Below, piece after piece: positions 46,501-55,654 of a stretch of DNA of 64,000 nt. Where the stretch lies: NCBI GenBank assembly GCA_904418995.1, contig CAJFQF010000010.1:16131-80130 (forward strand), read 5' to 3'. The notes below the pieces were generated by a model. That model worked only from the letters and a program-made list of their open reading frames with translations, had not been told where the DNA came from and did no database searches. Origin of the DNA: Heritagella_A intestinalis (GTDB lineage Bacteria; Bacillota; Clostridia; Oscillospirales; Acutalibacteraceae). The first letter of the stretch is position 1; the number at the start of each line of letters is the position of its first letter. The position numbers were made by a program, and so were the translations under genes.

Positions 46501-47126
46501 GCCTGCTCCCGGAGAGGGGCAATGCGGCTTTCCAGCTCGCTGACAATGTCCTGCAAACGCAGCAGATTGTCCTCGGCCTTGTCCAGCTGGCGCTGGGCGT
46601 CCTCCTTGCGGTAGCGGAACCGGGAAATCCCCGCGGCCTCCTCAAAGATTTCCCGGCGGTCCTCGGAACGGGTAGCCACAATGCTGTCGATTTTGCCCTG
46701 GCCGATTATAGAGTAGCCGTCCCGGCCCAGGCCCGTATCCATAAAGAGCTCGTGAATGTCTTTCAGGCGCACGGCGGCCCGGTTAATGAGGTACTCGCTT
46801 TCCCCGGAGCGGTAGTACCGCCGGGTAATGGCCACGGTGTCCCCGTCAAAGTGGAGCTCCCGGGTAGAGTTGTCGATGGTCAGGGTCACCTCCGCATAGC
46901 CCAGAGGCTTCCGGGCCGGGGTGCCGCTGAAAATCACATCCTCCATCCGGGAGCAGCGCAGGGTCTTTACCGACTGTTCTCCCAGCACCCACCGGACGGC
47001 GTCACTGATATTGCTTTTTCCGCTTCCGTTGGGGCCCACCACCGCGGTAATGCCCTTTTCAAAGCGCAGGGTGGTTTTATCCGGGAAGGTTTTGAAGCCC
47101 TGAAGCTCCAGAGATTGTAACAGCAT
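43554..47126 (-). CDS. smc: Chromosome condensation protein SMC
   Basis: SMC forms the ring that compacts and separates chromosomes. The 1190-residue product has the N-terminal ATPase half (VVGPNGSGKSNISDAVRWVLGEQSVKTLR), a long coiled coil, a hinge around residues 520-640 (QYAVAIETAMGAAMQNIVV, LTGGSRARNSGLLSR), the second coiled coil and the C-terminal half with LSGGEMALVAISIYFAIM and VLDEIEAALDDVNV. The order plsX-rnc-smc-ftsY is classical. It starts five bases after the radical SAM gene. Confidence 0.98.
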   Translation of the reverse strand: MLLQSLELQGFKTFPDKTTLRFEKGITAVVGPNGSGKSNISDAVRWVLGEQSVKTLRCSRMEDVIFSGTPARKPLGYAEVTLTIDNSTRELHFDGDTVAITRRYYRSGESEYLINRAAVRLKDIHELFMDTGLGRDGYSIIGQGKIDSIVATRSEDRREIFEEAAGISRFRYRKEDAQRQLDKAEDNLLRLQDIVSELESRIAPLREQAEKAQRFLSLSEEKKTLEIGLWLHTLDRSGRVLREQGDKITLAQSQQDKAAQELEALAAHIEENYRAVNNCTAQMEEMRKQASAQEEAAARLDGEISVLENDILHNRQNGERFARELEQFAATQKNLDWEIAARQTEIQVKETEAAAREEEFRKATENLQTLRREADAASAQVDALSVQVAEKNAALSEARVQATGAQSAIREITARQDSVEQMLLSRRSQEERLQKEIRDNAAMLSEMDARLESLQNTVRGYELRVQSRQQKAEEQKRQNDRLHLDIQEQLRRAKVLEDLERNLEGFAQSVKAVMKEAGRGNLPGIHGPLSRLFRVPQQYAVAIETAMGAAMQNIVVGAEEDAKAAIRFLKQRDAGRATFLPLSTIHGSLLQEPSLENCPGFVGVAASLCSCDDQYEGVLNSVLGRIAIAEDLDSAVAIARRFRYRFRIVTLDGQVVNTGGSLTGGSRARNSGLLSRASEIVRIREKAAAMEQNAQAGQERLKALTAEASAAQGELFAAKGELASAQEERFRTETEGKRLETERQAVARHRGELEEERRGSGSRLESLQQELVKAQEKERQLSEELESLQSQVQGLTGSREDLMKRSETVTASLQEIRMAALEARKDRESLEASVEELRRRKEDSAGRQEELQEEIRQAEQAVTDLQEKIAQRREEAAGKRESAKDAEEKARLAGERRMELEKRSGELRAAEREKNTQRENMARELARLEERRDSLQKEYDGIISRLWEEYELTRREAEQMEIRISDSLEAQKRLNEIKLKIRGLGSVNVSAIEEYGEVSQRYEFLMGQMQDVQNAKEELVRLIHDLTRHMQELFTARFQEISGHFTAIFKELFGGGNATLSLSDPSDVLHSGIDIAVQPPGKIVTHIESLSGGEMALVAISIYFAIMKVSPPPFCVLDEIEAALDDVNVTRFAAYLRRMNRNTQFIAITHRRGTMEEADVLYGVTMQDQGISKLLELRNAEDSAAELGAV

Positions 47127-47131
47127 GGTTT

Positions 47132-48142
47132 CTATAACCCTTTCTTTGATAGTGAACAGTGTGCCGGCGGAACGGATACATCCTGGAAGAACCGAACCCG
47201 GTAGCCCTTCTGCCGAAGCTGCTCCAGATTCCCCCGCTTCTGGCCCAGGGCATTGGAGATGCTTTTGGGATGCACCGCCACCAGAATTTCCGGCCCCTTG
47301 GGCGCGCCGGTTTCCTCTAAAAGGGACAAAATTCGCCCCAGGAGGATGCGGCTCTCGCAGAGCTGGCGGAAGGCCGGATGATAAGGCCCCGCCAGCACCC
47401 GGGCCTTCAGCTCCGGAGTGTCGTGGAGGCCTAACCGGATAACGGGAATCCCGGCCTCCTCAAAGAGCAGCAGCAACTTGCTGCAAAGTTCTACAGCTTT
47501 ACATAAACTTTGCGGTGCATATTCCCCCGCCTGATACCACCGGGCCAACTGGGTCTCCGGCAGCACTAAAGTGGGATAAATCCGCACCGTATCAGGATTT
47601 ATTTCTGTAAAGGCTTTTGCCGTTACAGAATCGATTTCCTCATTGGAGCCGGGCAGGCCCGTCATCATTTGCAGGCCGAGTGTAAAGCCGTATGCCTTTA
47701 TCATCTTAGAAGCCCGCCAGACGTCCTCACAGGTGTGGCCCCGGCCATTGCGGGCGAGAACTCCGTCGTCCATACACTGGGCGCCCAGTTCAATAGCGAT
47801 GACGCCGTAGGCCTGAAGCAGAGAAAGGCGCGCTTCGTCAATGGCGTCCGGCCGGGTGGAGCAGCGGATTCCCTTCAAGCCAAAGGCGTCCACGGCCTTC
47901 TTCCCCGCTTGGAGCAGGGACACCATGGTTTCCCTGTCAATGGCCGTAAAGCTGCCGCCAAAAAAGGCCAGCTCGCAGCCGGAAAGGTCCCGCCCGCCGG
48001 AGGCCGCCTGCTCCACAGTGTGGAACACCTCCTCCGGGGTGGGCTGGGAACCCTGTCCGGTAATGCGGCGCTGGTCGCAGAAGCTGCACTGGTGGGGGCA
48101 GCCGTTGTGGGGGACGAATACCGCCAGATTGCCCGGCTTCAA
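47132..48142 (-). CDS. Radical SAM protein, Elp3-like
   Basis: The 336-residue product has the radical SAM cluster C15-x3-C19-x2-C22 (GCPHQCSFC), GGSFTAID, a CSTRPDAID strand, ELGAQCMDDGVLARNGRGHTCEDV and LQMMTGLPGSNEEIDSV. This set is the Elp3/coproporphyrinogen-oxidase-like branch found beside rnc in many Clostridia. It lacks the acetyltransferase domain of true Elp3. RNA modification is plausible given its neighbours (rnc), but the substrate is not known. Its ATG overlaps the rnc stop. Confidence 0.82.
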   Translation of the reverse strand: MKPGNLAVFVPHNGCPHQCSFCDQRRITGQGSQPTPEEVFHTVEQAASGGRDLSGCELAFFGGSFTAIDRETMVSLLQAGKKAVDAFGLKGIRCSTRPDAIDEARLSLLQAYGVIAIELGAQCMDDGVLARNGRGHTCEDVWRASKMIKAYGFTLGLQMMTGLPGSNEEIDSVTAKAFTEINPDTVRIYPTLVLPETQLARWYQAGEYAPQSLCKAVELCSKLLLLFEEAGIPVIRLGLHDTPELKARVLAGPYHPAFRQLCESRILLGRILSLLEETGAPKGPEILVAVHPKSISNALGQKRGNLEQLRQKGYRVRFFQDVSVPPAHCSLSKKGL

Positions 48143-48834
48143 TAGCCCATCAGCTCCAGGGCTTCCCGGGCTGCCTGCTGCTCCGCTTCCTTTTTGCTCC
48201 GGCCGCCGCCCTTGCCGATGACATTGCTATTCAGGTGGACCTCCACGGTAAAGTGCTTGTTGTGGTCCGGGCCGCTCTCCCCGGTGAGGACGTATTCCAG
48301 ACGCTCCTCGGGATTCTGCTGGATAATCTCCTGGAGCACCGTTTTGAAGTCCCGGAAGGCCCGGGGCTTGGCGCTTTTCAGGGCCGGGAGCACATAGCGG
48401 AGAATAAATTTCCTGGCCTCCTCCATGCCGTGCTCCTCCCCGGCGTCGATGTACACCGCCGCAATAAGGGCCTCAAAGGCATCCGCCAGGATACTGGGGC
48501 GGCTCCGGCCACCGGAATTCTGCTCGCCGTGGCTCAGGCGCAGGTAGTCCCCCACACCCATCTGCCGGGAATAGCCGCACAGGGCTTTCTCGCACACCAG
48601 GGAGGAGCGGATTTTGGTCAAATCCCCTTCCGGCAGGTCCGGGCGGTGCTTAAACAGGTAATCCGCCACCACCACGCCCAAAACGGAATCCCCCAGGAAC
48701 TCCAGACGCTCGTTGTATTTGCACTCCCCCTTGTGCTCGTTGGCGTAGGAGGAATGGGTCAGGGCAGTCAGTAAGTAAGTCTTATCCTGAAAATGATAGC
48801 CGATTTTCTCTTCTAATTCCCGGACGTCTCTCAT
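48139..48834 (-). CDS. rnc: Ribonuclease III
   Basis: RNase III cuts double-stranded RNA, including rRNA precursors. The 231-residue product has the catalytic motif NERLEFLGDSVLGVVVADYLF, LADAFEALIAAVYIDAG with the second acidic pair, and a C-terminal dsRNA-binding domain (about 155-230, KKEAEQQAAREALELM). The ATG overlaps the plsX stop. No acpP gene lies between plsX and rnc, unlike in many bacteria. Confidence 0.97.
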   Translation of the reverse strand: MRDVRELEEKIGYHFQDKTYLLTALTHSSYANEHKGECKYNERLEFLGDSVLGVVVADYLFKHRPDLPEGDLTKIRSSLVCEKALCGYSRQMGVGDYLRLSHGEQNSGGRSRPSILADAFEALIAAVYIDAGEEHGMEEARKFILRYVLPALKSAKPRAFRDFKTVLQEIIQQNPEERLEYVLTGESGPDHNKHFTVEVHLNSNVIGKGGGRSKKEAEQQAAREALELMGY

Positions 48835-49841
48835 GCCTGCTCCCCCTCACCCTTCATGGTCTGGAGGGACTCGGTGATTTTCCGCACCACATCTCCCTCC
48901 ACATAGGCCTTGGTCAGGCGCAGGGCATTTTTAAAGGTCTGTGCCTTGGCGCTGCCGTGGGCCTTGAATACCGGCTTCGCCGCGCCCATAATGGGGGCCC
49001 CGCCGTACTCGTTGTAGTCCATCTGCTTCTTCAGGACCTTCATATCTCCCAGCACCATGGCGGCGGCCAGCTTGTTTTTCAGGCTGCTGGTGAAGATGCC
49101 CTTGATTTTCTTCATGACGGTCATGGCCACGCCCTCATAGAGCTTGAGAATCACGTTGCCGGTAAAGCCGTCGCAGACAATGACGTCGCCGGCGTCCACG
49201 GGAATGTCCCGGGCCTCGATATTGCCGATAAAGTTCACCGGGGAGTTCTGCAGCAGGGCGAAGGATTCCAGCTGGAGCTCGCCGCCCTTGTGGTCCTCGG
49301 TGCCCACGTTGGCCAGGGCCACCCGGGGGTTGGGCACGCCCATGACGTGCTCCATATAGGCCGCGCCCATCATGCCGAACTGCTGGAGCATTTCCGGACG
49401 GCACTCCACATTGGCGCCGCCGTCAATGAGCATGAAAAAGCCCTCGTCCTTGGGGAGCACCGGGGCGAAAGCCACCCGCTTGACCCCACGGATGCGCTTG
49501 ACAATCATATTGGCCCCGAATACCAGAGCGCCGCTATTGCCAGAAGAAACAAAAGCGTCCCCGTCCCCGGCGGCCAGACGGCGCAGGCCCTCGGCCAGAG
49601 AGCACTGGCTCTTCTCCTTCATAATGCTCTTGGGGGAATCGTCCATGGTGATGACGTCAGGGGCCTCGGCGATTTCCATGCGGTCCAGGGAAATACCGTT
49701 TTCCGCCGCCACCTTGCGAATCACCGCCTCCTGGCCGGTGAGGAGGATGTCGATATCCAGCTCCTTGACCGCCATTTCACAGCCCTTGAGAATTTCCAGA
49801 GGAGCATTGTCCCCTCCAAATGCGTCTACGATAATTTTCAC
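48831..49841 (-). CDS. plsX: Phosphate acyltransferase PlsX
   Basis: PlsX makes acyl-phosphate from acyl-ACP for the PlsY route to phosphatidic acid, feeding CdsA. The 336-residue product starts KIIVDAFGGDNAPLEILKG and has VSSGNSGALVFGAN, LIDGGANVECRPEMLQQFG and VCDGFTGNVILKLYEG. It lies 37 bases after trmFO. Confidence 0.96.
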   Translation of the reverse strand: MKIIVDAFGGDNAPLEILKGCEMAVKELDIDILLTGQEAVIRKVAAENGISLDRMEIAEAPDVITMDDSPKSIMKEKSQCSLAEGLRRLAAGDGDAFVSSGNSGALVFGANMIVKRIRGVKRVAFAPVLPKDEGFFMLIDGGANVECRPEMLQQFGMMGAAYMEHVMGVPNPRVALANVGTEDHKGGELQLESFALLQNSPVNFIGNIEARDIPVDAGDVIVCDGFTGNVILKLYEGVAMTVMKKIKGIFTSSLKNKLAAAMVLGDMKVLKKQMDYNEYGGAPIMGAAKPVFKAHGSAKAQTFKNALRLTKAYVEGDVVRKITESLQTMKGEGEQA

Positions 49842-49878
49842 AGCACAACACCTCTTTCACCGGCATCGCCGGAGTTTT

Positions 49879-51198
49879 TCATCTCTTCTCTTCTGTATCC
49901 AAAATATCTGACAGCAGATTGAGTCCTCGCTGAGAAAGGGCCGCATACCGGGCGCGCTTGTCCCGGATGTGGGGCTCTATGGGCGGCAGCACCCCGAAGT
50001 TGGCTCCCATGGGCTGGAAGTCCTTGCTGGGGCTGTTGGCCACATAATCGGCCAGGGCGCCCATCATGGTTTCCCGGGGAAGCACCAGAGGGGCCTTCCC
50101 CAGCAGCCGGGCCGCCGCGTTGCGTCCCGCCAGAATCCCCGAAGAAGCGGACTCCATATAGCCCTCCACCCCGGTGATCTGGCCGGCAAAATAGAGGCCG
50201 GGCCGGCGGAGAACGCCGTAATCCGCCCCCAAAAAGCCAGGGGACTTTAAAAAGGTATTCCGATGCATGACCCCATACCGGACAATCTCGGCGTTTTCCA
50301 GGCCGGGAATCATCCCAAACACCCGCTTCTGCTCCCCAAACTTCAAGTTGGTCTGGAAGCCCACCAGGTTATAGAGGGTGCCCTCAGCGTCCTCCCGGCG
50401 GAGCTGCACCACCGCCCAGGGACGGTGGCCGGTGCGGGGGTCCCGCAGGCCCACGGGCTTCAGGGGGCCAAAGCGCAGGGTATCCTTCCCCCGCTGAGCC
50501 ATGACCTCCACCGGCATACAGCCCTCATAGACCTTGGGGTTCTGCACGTCAAAATCGTGGATGGGGGCCCGCTCCGCGGTAACCAGGGCCTCGTAAAAGG
50601 ATTCGTATTCCTCTTTGTTCATGGGGCAGTTGAGATACGCGTCGTCCTCCCCCTTATCATAGCGGGAAGCCGCAAACACCCGGGAAAAATCCAAACTCTC
50701 CGCCGTGACAATGGGGGCGGCTGCATCGAAAAAGCTCAGGCCGCCGCCGCAGAGCTGAAAAATATCTTTCGCCAAAGCATCTGCTGTGAGAGGCCCGGTG
50801 GCAATGACCACCGCTTCCCCCTGGGGGATGGTGAGAACCTCCTCCTCTACCACGGTAATCCGGGGGTGGGAGCGGATTTTCTCCGTGGCCATCTGGGCAA
50901 ACTGCACCCGGTCTACCGCCAGGGCCCCGCCTGCCGGCACGGCGCACTGGTCAGCGCAGGCCATGAGCAGGGAGCCAAACCGCCGCATTTCCTCCTTGAG
51001 CATCCCGGCGGCGCTTTCCAGCCGGGCGGCCTTGAGGGAATTGGAGCAGATGAGCTCTGCAAACAGGGGGCTTTGATGGGCCGGGGTGCGCTTTTTGGGC
51101 TTCATTTCCACCAGGCGCACGGGCACCCCCATCTGGGCTGCCTGCCAGGCGGCTTCACAACCGGCCAAGCCGGCCCCCACTACGGTTACTTCCTTCAT
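49879..51198 (-). CDS. trmFO: Folate-dependent tRNA m5U54 methyltransferase
   Basis: TrmFO makes ribothymidine at position 54 of tRNA with methylenetetrahydrofolate and FAD. The 439-residue product has the FAD loop VVGAGLAGCEAAWQAAQ, LICSNSLKAARLESAAGMLKEEMR, and GQITGVEGYMESASSGILAGRNAA near the C terminus. Its ATG overlaps the topA stop, the usual Firmicute topA-trmFO pair. Confidence 0.97.
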   Translation of the reverse strand: MKEVTVVGAGLAGCEAAWQAAQMGVPVRLVEMKPKKRTPAHQSPLFAELICSNSLKAARLESAAGMLKEEMRRFGSLLMACADQCAVPAGGALAVDRVQFAQMATEKIRSHPRITVVEEEVLTIPQGEAVVIATGPLTADALAKDIFQLCGGGLSFFDAAAPIVTAESLDFSRVFAASRYDKGEDDAYLNCPMNKEEYESFYEALVTAERAPIHDFDVQNPKVYEGCMPVEVMAQRGKDTLRFGPLKPVGLRDPRTGHRPWAVVQLRREDAEGTLYNLVGFQTNLKFGEQKRVFGMIPGLENAEIVRYGVMHRNTFLKSPGFLGADYGVLRRPGLYFAGQITGVEGYMESASSGILAGRNAAARLLGKAPLVLPRETMMGALADYVANSPSKDFQPMGANFGVLPPIEPHIRDKRARYAALSQRGLNLLSDILDTEEKR

Positions 51199-53285
51199 TC
51201 GCCGTCCTCCTGTATTTTCTCATACCCACAGTCCGGGGTAATGCAGTAGTATTTGGGATGCTTGCCCTTTTTCTTCAGCAATGTCTTGCCGCAGCGGGGG
51301 CACTTTTCCATGGTGGGCTCGTCCCAGGAGACGAAATCGCAGTTGGGATACTCGCTGCAACCATAGAACACCCGGCCCCGCTTGGACTTTTTCAGCACCA
51401 CTTTGCCGCCGCACTTGGGACACTCGGCGCCGGTTTCGTTGACGATCTTCTTGACGTTCTTGCATTCCGGATAGCCGGAGCAGGCGATAAACTTGCCGTA
51501 ACGGCCAAACTTCACCACCATGGGCCGGCCGCACTTTTCGCAGATCAGGTCGGTCTGGTCCTCCTTGAGGGTAATTTTGACCCCCTCCATCTCCTTCTTG
51601 GCCTTTTGCAGGGTCTTGTCGAAGTCGTCATAGAAATTGTGCAGGGTTTCCACCCAATCCTCCTGGCCGCTCTGGACTTGGTCCAGCTCGTTCTCCACCT
51701 GGGCGGTGAACCGCACATTGACAATCTTGGGGAAGCGCTCCTTCATGAGCTTGGTGGTGACCTCTCCCAGCTCCGTGGGCTTGAAGGCCTTGTTCTCCCG
51801 CACCACATATTCCCGGCCGGTGATGGTGGAAATGGTGGCGGCATAGGTGGAGGGACGGCCGATGCCGTTCTCTTCCAGGGCCTTGATGAGGGAGGCTTCC
51901 GTATACCGGGCCGGGGGCTGGGTGAAGTGCTGGTTGCCGGTGAGCTCCTTCTTCTTCAAGGGCATATCCTTCTCCAGGGGCGGAAGGGCGCCGCCCTCCT
52001 TGCTCTCCTCGTCCTTGCCCTCCACATAGAGCACCGTAAAGCCGTCAAAGGTCACCGTGTAGCCGGAGGCTTTGAAGAGGTAGCCGTTGGCGGTAATGTC
52101 CGCCTGGGTGGTGCTTTGCAGGCAGTTGGACATCTGGCAGGCCACAAACCGCTCCCAAATGAGCTTATAGAGCTTATACTGGTCGCCGGTGAGGCTGGCC
52201 TTCACATCCTCGGGAGTCAGGCGCACATTGGTGGGACGGATAGCCTCGTGGCCGTCCTGGGCGTTGGCCCGGGTCTTATACTGCCGGGGCTTCTCCGGGG
52301 CATAGCGGTCTCCCCAGCGCTCCCGGATATAAGCCGCCGCCTCCTGCACCGCGTCCTCGGAAAGGCGCAGGGAGTCGGTACGCATATAGGTGATGAGGCC
52401 CACAGCCCCCTGGCCCTGGATTTCCACGCCTTCATAGAGCTCCTGGGCCGCCTTCATGGTGCGCCGGGCCTGGAAGCCCAGTTTCCGGGAAGCCTCCTGC
52501 TGCATAGTAGAGGTGCTGAAGGGCGGAGCCGGGGATTTGCGCCGGCTGCCCTTTTTTACCTTGGACACCACGAAATCCGCGTCCTCCAGCTTGGCCAGAA
52601 TGGCGTCGGCTTCCTCTTTGCTAGCAATTTTGATTTTGTTCCCCTGGGCATCCCCATAGAAAGAAGCCGGGAAAACCTTCCGGGAGCCTTTGGGAATGAG
52701 CTTGGCGTCGATGGTCCAGTATTCCTCGGGCTGAAAGGCCCGGATTTCCTCCTCCCGGTCCACCACCAGGCGCACCGCCACCGACTGCACGCGGCCGGCG
52801 GAAAGGCCCCGGCGGATGACCTTGGCCAAAAAGGGGCTGAGCTTATAGCCCACCAGCCGGTCCAGAATCCGGCGGGCCTGCTGGGCGTTGACCAGGTTCA
52901 TATCAATAGAGCGGGGATGGGCCATGCCGCCCTCCACGCCGGTTTTGGTGATCTCGTTAAAGGTCACCCGGTTCTCCTCATTGACATCCAGGCCTAAAAT
53001 ATAGGCCAAATGCCAGGAAATAGCTTCTCCTTCCCGATCCGGGTCCGTGGCCAGGTAGATGCCATCGCTTTTGGCGGCAGCGGCCTTCAGCTCGTCTACC
53101 AGCTTCTCCTTCCCCTTGATAATGACATATTTGGGCGCAAAATCGTGCTTGACATCTACACTCAGGCGGTTTTCCGGCAGGTCCCGCACATGGCCCATAG
53201 AGGCCACCACTTCATAGCCGGGGCCCAGGTATTTTTTAATGGTTTTCGCCTTGGAGGGCGATTCCACAATGACGAGTTTTGACAA
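51195..53285 (-). CDS. topA: DNA topoisomerase I
   Basis: TopA relaxes negative supercoils. The 696-residue type IA enzyme has the Toprim domain (KLVIVESPSKAKTIKKYLG, TDPDREGEAISWHL), the active-site Tyr in GLITYMRTDSLRLS, SLIKALEENGIGRPSTYA, and three C-terminal zinc ribbons (CEKCGRPM, CPKCGGKVV, CPRCGKTLL). The start is TTG with AGGTGAG upstream. About 250 bases without a gene separate it from dprA. Confidence 0.97.
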   Translation of the reverse strand: MSKLVIVESPSKAKTIKKYLGPGYEVVASMGHVRDLPENRLSVDVKHDFAPKYVIIKGKEKLVDELKAAAAKSDGIYLATDPDREGEAISWHLAYILGLDVNEENRVTFNEITKTGVEGGMAHPRSIDMNLVNAQQARRILDRLVGYKLSPFLAKVIRRGLSAGRVQSVAVRLVVDREEEIRAFQPEEYWTIDAKLIPKGSRKVFPASFYGDAQGNKIKIASKEEADAILAKLEDADFVVSKVKKGSRRKSPAPPFSTSTMQQEASRKLGFQARRTMKAAQELYEGVEIQGQGAVGLITYMRTDSLRLSEDAVQEAAAYIRERWGDRYAPEKPRQYKTRANAQDGHEAIRPTNVRLTPEDVKASLTGDQYKLYKLIWERFVACQMSNCLQSTTQADITANGYLFKASGYTVTFDGFTVLYVEGKDEESKEGGALPPLEKDMPLKKKELTGNQHFTQPPARYTEASLIKALEENGIGRPSTYAATISTITGREYVVRENKAFKPTELGEVTTKLMKERFPKIVNVRFTAQVENELDQVQSGQEDWVETLHNFYDDFDKTLQKAKKEMEGVKITLKEDQTDLICEKCGRPMVVKFGRYGKFIACSGYPECKNVKKIVNETGAECPKCGGKVVLKKSKRGRVFYGCSEYPNCDFVSWDEPTMEKCPRCGKTLLKKKGKHPKYYCITPDCGYEKIQEDGE

Positions 53286-53532
53286 TGCTTCTCACCTATC
53301 CTTTTTCCGTGATATTCCCGGCGAACCCGCCAGGCGCGGCCTTTGGCAGGAGACCCCTCCGGCCGGCAAAAGGTTCTTTTCTCTCTATTGGTTTCAGGGC
53401 CTCTCCCCCTCCATTTCTCGGGGAGAACCCTATGGTTGTAAGCCTTGTGAAAACCGCCTGCTTCCAGACGGCTTTCACAGGGGTTACATTCCGGCAATGG
53501 CCGAATCTGTATGCCTGCTTTAGGATACGCTT
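53286..53532 (-). other. Gap before topA with a long hairpin
   Basis: No gene is supported here. A stem-loop with CTTGTGAAAA..CCG arms at about 53446-53482 (complement TGTGAAAGCCG and partner) is the main structure. It could shape the topA leader or end the dprA message; no T run follows. Confidence 0.4.
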
Positions 53533-54732
53533 TTATCCCCCTTTTGCATACCTGCGCCCGGAAAAAGAGCGCAGTTTTCCTGCCAGCTCCAGCTCTAAAG
53601 CGTTTTCCAGGATTTCACTCATGGGGAGCCCTGTGCGGTAGGACAATTCCTCCGCTGTGGCCGGCTGGGCAGAAAGAGCGCCATACAGCCTTTGGGCGCC
53701 GGGAGAAAGGGCGCTGATCGACGGCTTCGCGGCCTTTGGCGAGCTGGAAGAAGGCTCCGTGGGGGCCTGGGGCCGCTCCTTGGGAGGCAGCTCCGACAAA
53801 GGCGCCCGCTGGGGAACCCGAAAAGCTGGAAAGCGGCCCTGATATTCCGTCAGAATATCCGCCGCGCAGGAAACCGGCTTGGCCCCGTCCCACAAAAGCT
53901 GCAAAATGCCCTCCGCGTTTTTCTCCCACACATCCAGCAGCAGGGTGAAAACCTCCCGGTTTTGCTCTGTAGCGTGGCGGACGGTAAGCATGGTGCCGCT
54001 TTTCACGCCGGCTTCCGACACCAACACCCCACAGCTCAGGCCGGAAATCAGCCGGTTGCGCACATCGAAATGCCACTTCTGCACCTCTGTCCCCGGCGGG
54101 AACTCCGACAACAGGGCCCCGCCCTGCTCGAAAATGCGCCTGCGCAGTTTCGCTTTGGAGGAGAGATAGGGAGCGCCAATGGCGCAGGGCAGCAGGCAGA
54201 GGGTCCGGCCGCCGGCATCCAATGCGCCCTCATGGGCGGCGGCGTCCACCCCTAAAGCCCCGCCGCTGACCACCACGGCACCAGCCTCAGCCAGCTGACG
54301 GCACAAAACCCGGGTGGCTTGGACACTGCCGAGAGAGGCTTTGCGGGAACCCACCACGGCAATGGTAGGGATTTCGTCTACCGGGGGCAGCTCCCCCTTG
54401 CAGTACAGCACTGCCGGCGGGTTGGCAATGTGCCGCAGGCAATCCGGGAAGGACGGGGACGCCGGGGTCAGCAGGGTAATGCCCTGTTCCTGGCACTGGG
54501 ACAGAATCTTCCGGCAGCTTTCCGGTCGGATGGATTCCAACCGGCTCTTCTCCCCCCTTTTCAGGAGGGTTTCCCGGTACAGCTCCCGCTTAGGGCCGAA
54601 GAGGGCCTGCTCAAAAAAGGCCGCCATGGAGCCATAAAGCTGGAAAAAGTGCATGGGCTGGGCGCTACCGCAGCCAAATATCTGCTGAGCCAACAGCCAA
54701 TATAAAAGCTCCCGCTCTTCCTCTGCCGTCAC
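53533..54732 (-). CDS. dprA: DNA-processing protein DprA
   Basis: DprA loads RecA on incoming single-stranded DNA during natural transformation. The 399-residue product has an N-terminal helical part, the Rossmann core with IAVVGSRKASLGSVQATR and VSGGALGVDAAAHEGAL, FPPGTEVQKWHFDVRNRLISGLS, EAGVKSGTMLTVRHA, and a C-terminal winged-helix-like tail (about 335-395). The start is GTG. The linker before the tail is Pro/Ser-rich. Confidence 0.95.
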   Translation of the reverse strand: MTAEEERELLYWLLAQQIFGCGSAQPMHFFQLYGSMAAFFEQALFGPKRELYRETLLKRGEKSRLESIRPESCRKILSQCQEQGITLLTPASPSFPDCLRHIANPPAVLYCKGELPPVDEIPTIAVVGSRKASLGSVQATRVLCRQLAEAGAVVVSGGALGVDAAAHEGALDAGGRTLCLLPCAIGAPYLSSKAKLRRRIFEQGGALLSEFPPGTEVQKWHFDVRNRLISGLSCGVLVSEAGVKSGTMLTVRHATEQNREVFTLLLDVWEKNAEGILQLLWDGAKPVSCAADILTEYQGRFPAFRVPQRAPLSELPPKERPQAPTEPSSSSPKAAKPSISALSPGAQRLYGALSAQPATAEELSYRTGLPMSEILENALELELAGKLRSFSGRRYAKGG

Positions 54733-54772
54733 GTTCCTTCCCCCTCTCTCCCCTTCTTCCGGGCTGCCCGGC

Positions 54773-55561
54773 TCAGCGCATCATCTCCCACATAAGGATA
54801 GCAGAAGAAGAGGCTGCATTCAAGGACTCTGCCCGGCCCTTCATTGGGATGGTGACTTTCTGGGAACAGGCCTCTATGGTCTCCGGCAGCAGGCCGCTGC
54901 CCTCGTTCCCCACCAGGAGCAGGCAGGGCTCCGGGAAGGGGCAGTCTGTTACCGGCCTCGCGCCGGCGTCCGGCACGGCGGCAAAGGTGGAAAACCCACG
55001 GCGATGCAGATGCGGGGCAATCTCCGCAAAGGAGCCCCCCTGATACACCGGCAGCCGGAAGGCCGCCCCCATTCCTGCCCGGAGGGCCTTGGGATTGTAC
55101 ACGTCACAGCACTCCCCAAAGAGAGCCAGGCCGGCAATGCCCAGGGCTTCGGCAGTGCGCATGACGGCTCCCAGGTTTCCCGGGTCCTGAAGGGCTTCCA
55201 GGCCCAGATAGCGGCCGCCTTTTGGCAGCACTTCCAGAGAGAGCCGGGGCTTTTGGGCGCAGACGGCAAAGACCCCCTGGCTGTTTTTGGTGCCGGACAA
55301 AAGCTCCGCCGCATGGGGCTCTGTGCAGAAAGCGGCCTGGGCGGCCTGCACCAGGGGTTCTACATAGTCCCCGTACTTCTCCCGGGCTTGGGGGGTAAAG
55401 AAAAGCTGCTGCACCGGGACGCCGCTGCGCAGAGCGTCATAGCACAGGCGGGCGCCCTCCACGACAAAAAGGCCCTGTGCCCTTCTGCTTTCCGCAGAGC
55501 GCACGAGCCCGGCTGCTTCTTTAATCCGCTGGTTTTTCCGGCTGGTGATGGTTTCGATCAT
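54773..55561 (-). CDS. TrmH-family (SpoU) RNA 2'-O-methyltransferase
   Basis: The 262-residue product has an N-terminal substrate-binding domain (KNQRIKEAAGLVRSAESRRAQGLFVVEG) and the knotted SPOUT core: EALQDPGNLGAVMRTAEALG, VYNPKALRAGMGAAFRLPV, LLVGNEGSGLLPE and IPMKGRAESLNAASSSAI. This is the rRNA/tRNA ribose methylase type that follows rplT in many Clostridia. The target nucleotide is unknown. The ATG at 55561 follows AGGAA. Confidence 0.92.
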   Translation of the reverse strand: MIETITSRKNQRIKEAAGLVRSAESRRAQGLFVVEGARLCYDALRSGVPVQQLFFTPQAREKYGDYVEPLVQAAQAAFCTEPHAAELLSGTKNSQGVFAVCAQKPRLSLEVLPKGGRYLGLEALQDPGNLGAVMRTAEALGIAGLALFGECCDVYNPKALRAGMGAAFRLPVYQGGSFAEIAPHLHRRGFSTFAAVPDAGARPVTDCPFPEPCLLLVGNEGSGLLPETIEACSQKVTIPMKGRAESLNAASSSAILMWEMMR

Positions 55562-55654
55562 AGTGTTCCTTTCCGGCATGACGAGGGCATCTTCCAGGAT
55601 ACCCTTGTATAAAGATACGCCCGGAGCGAAGGCCCCGAGCGCACTGACAGCTTA

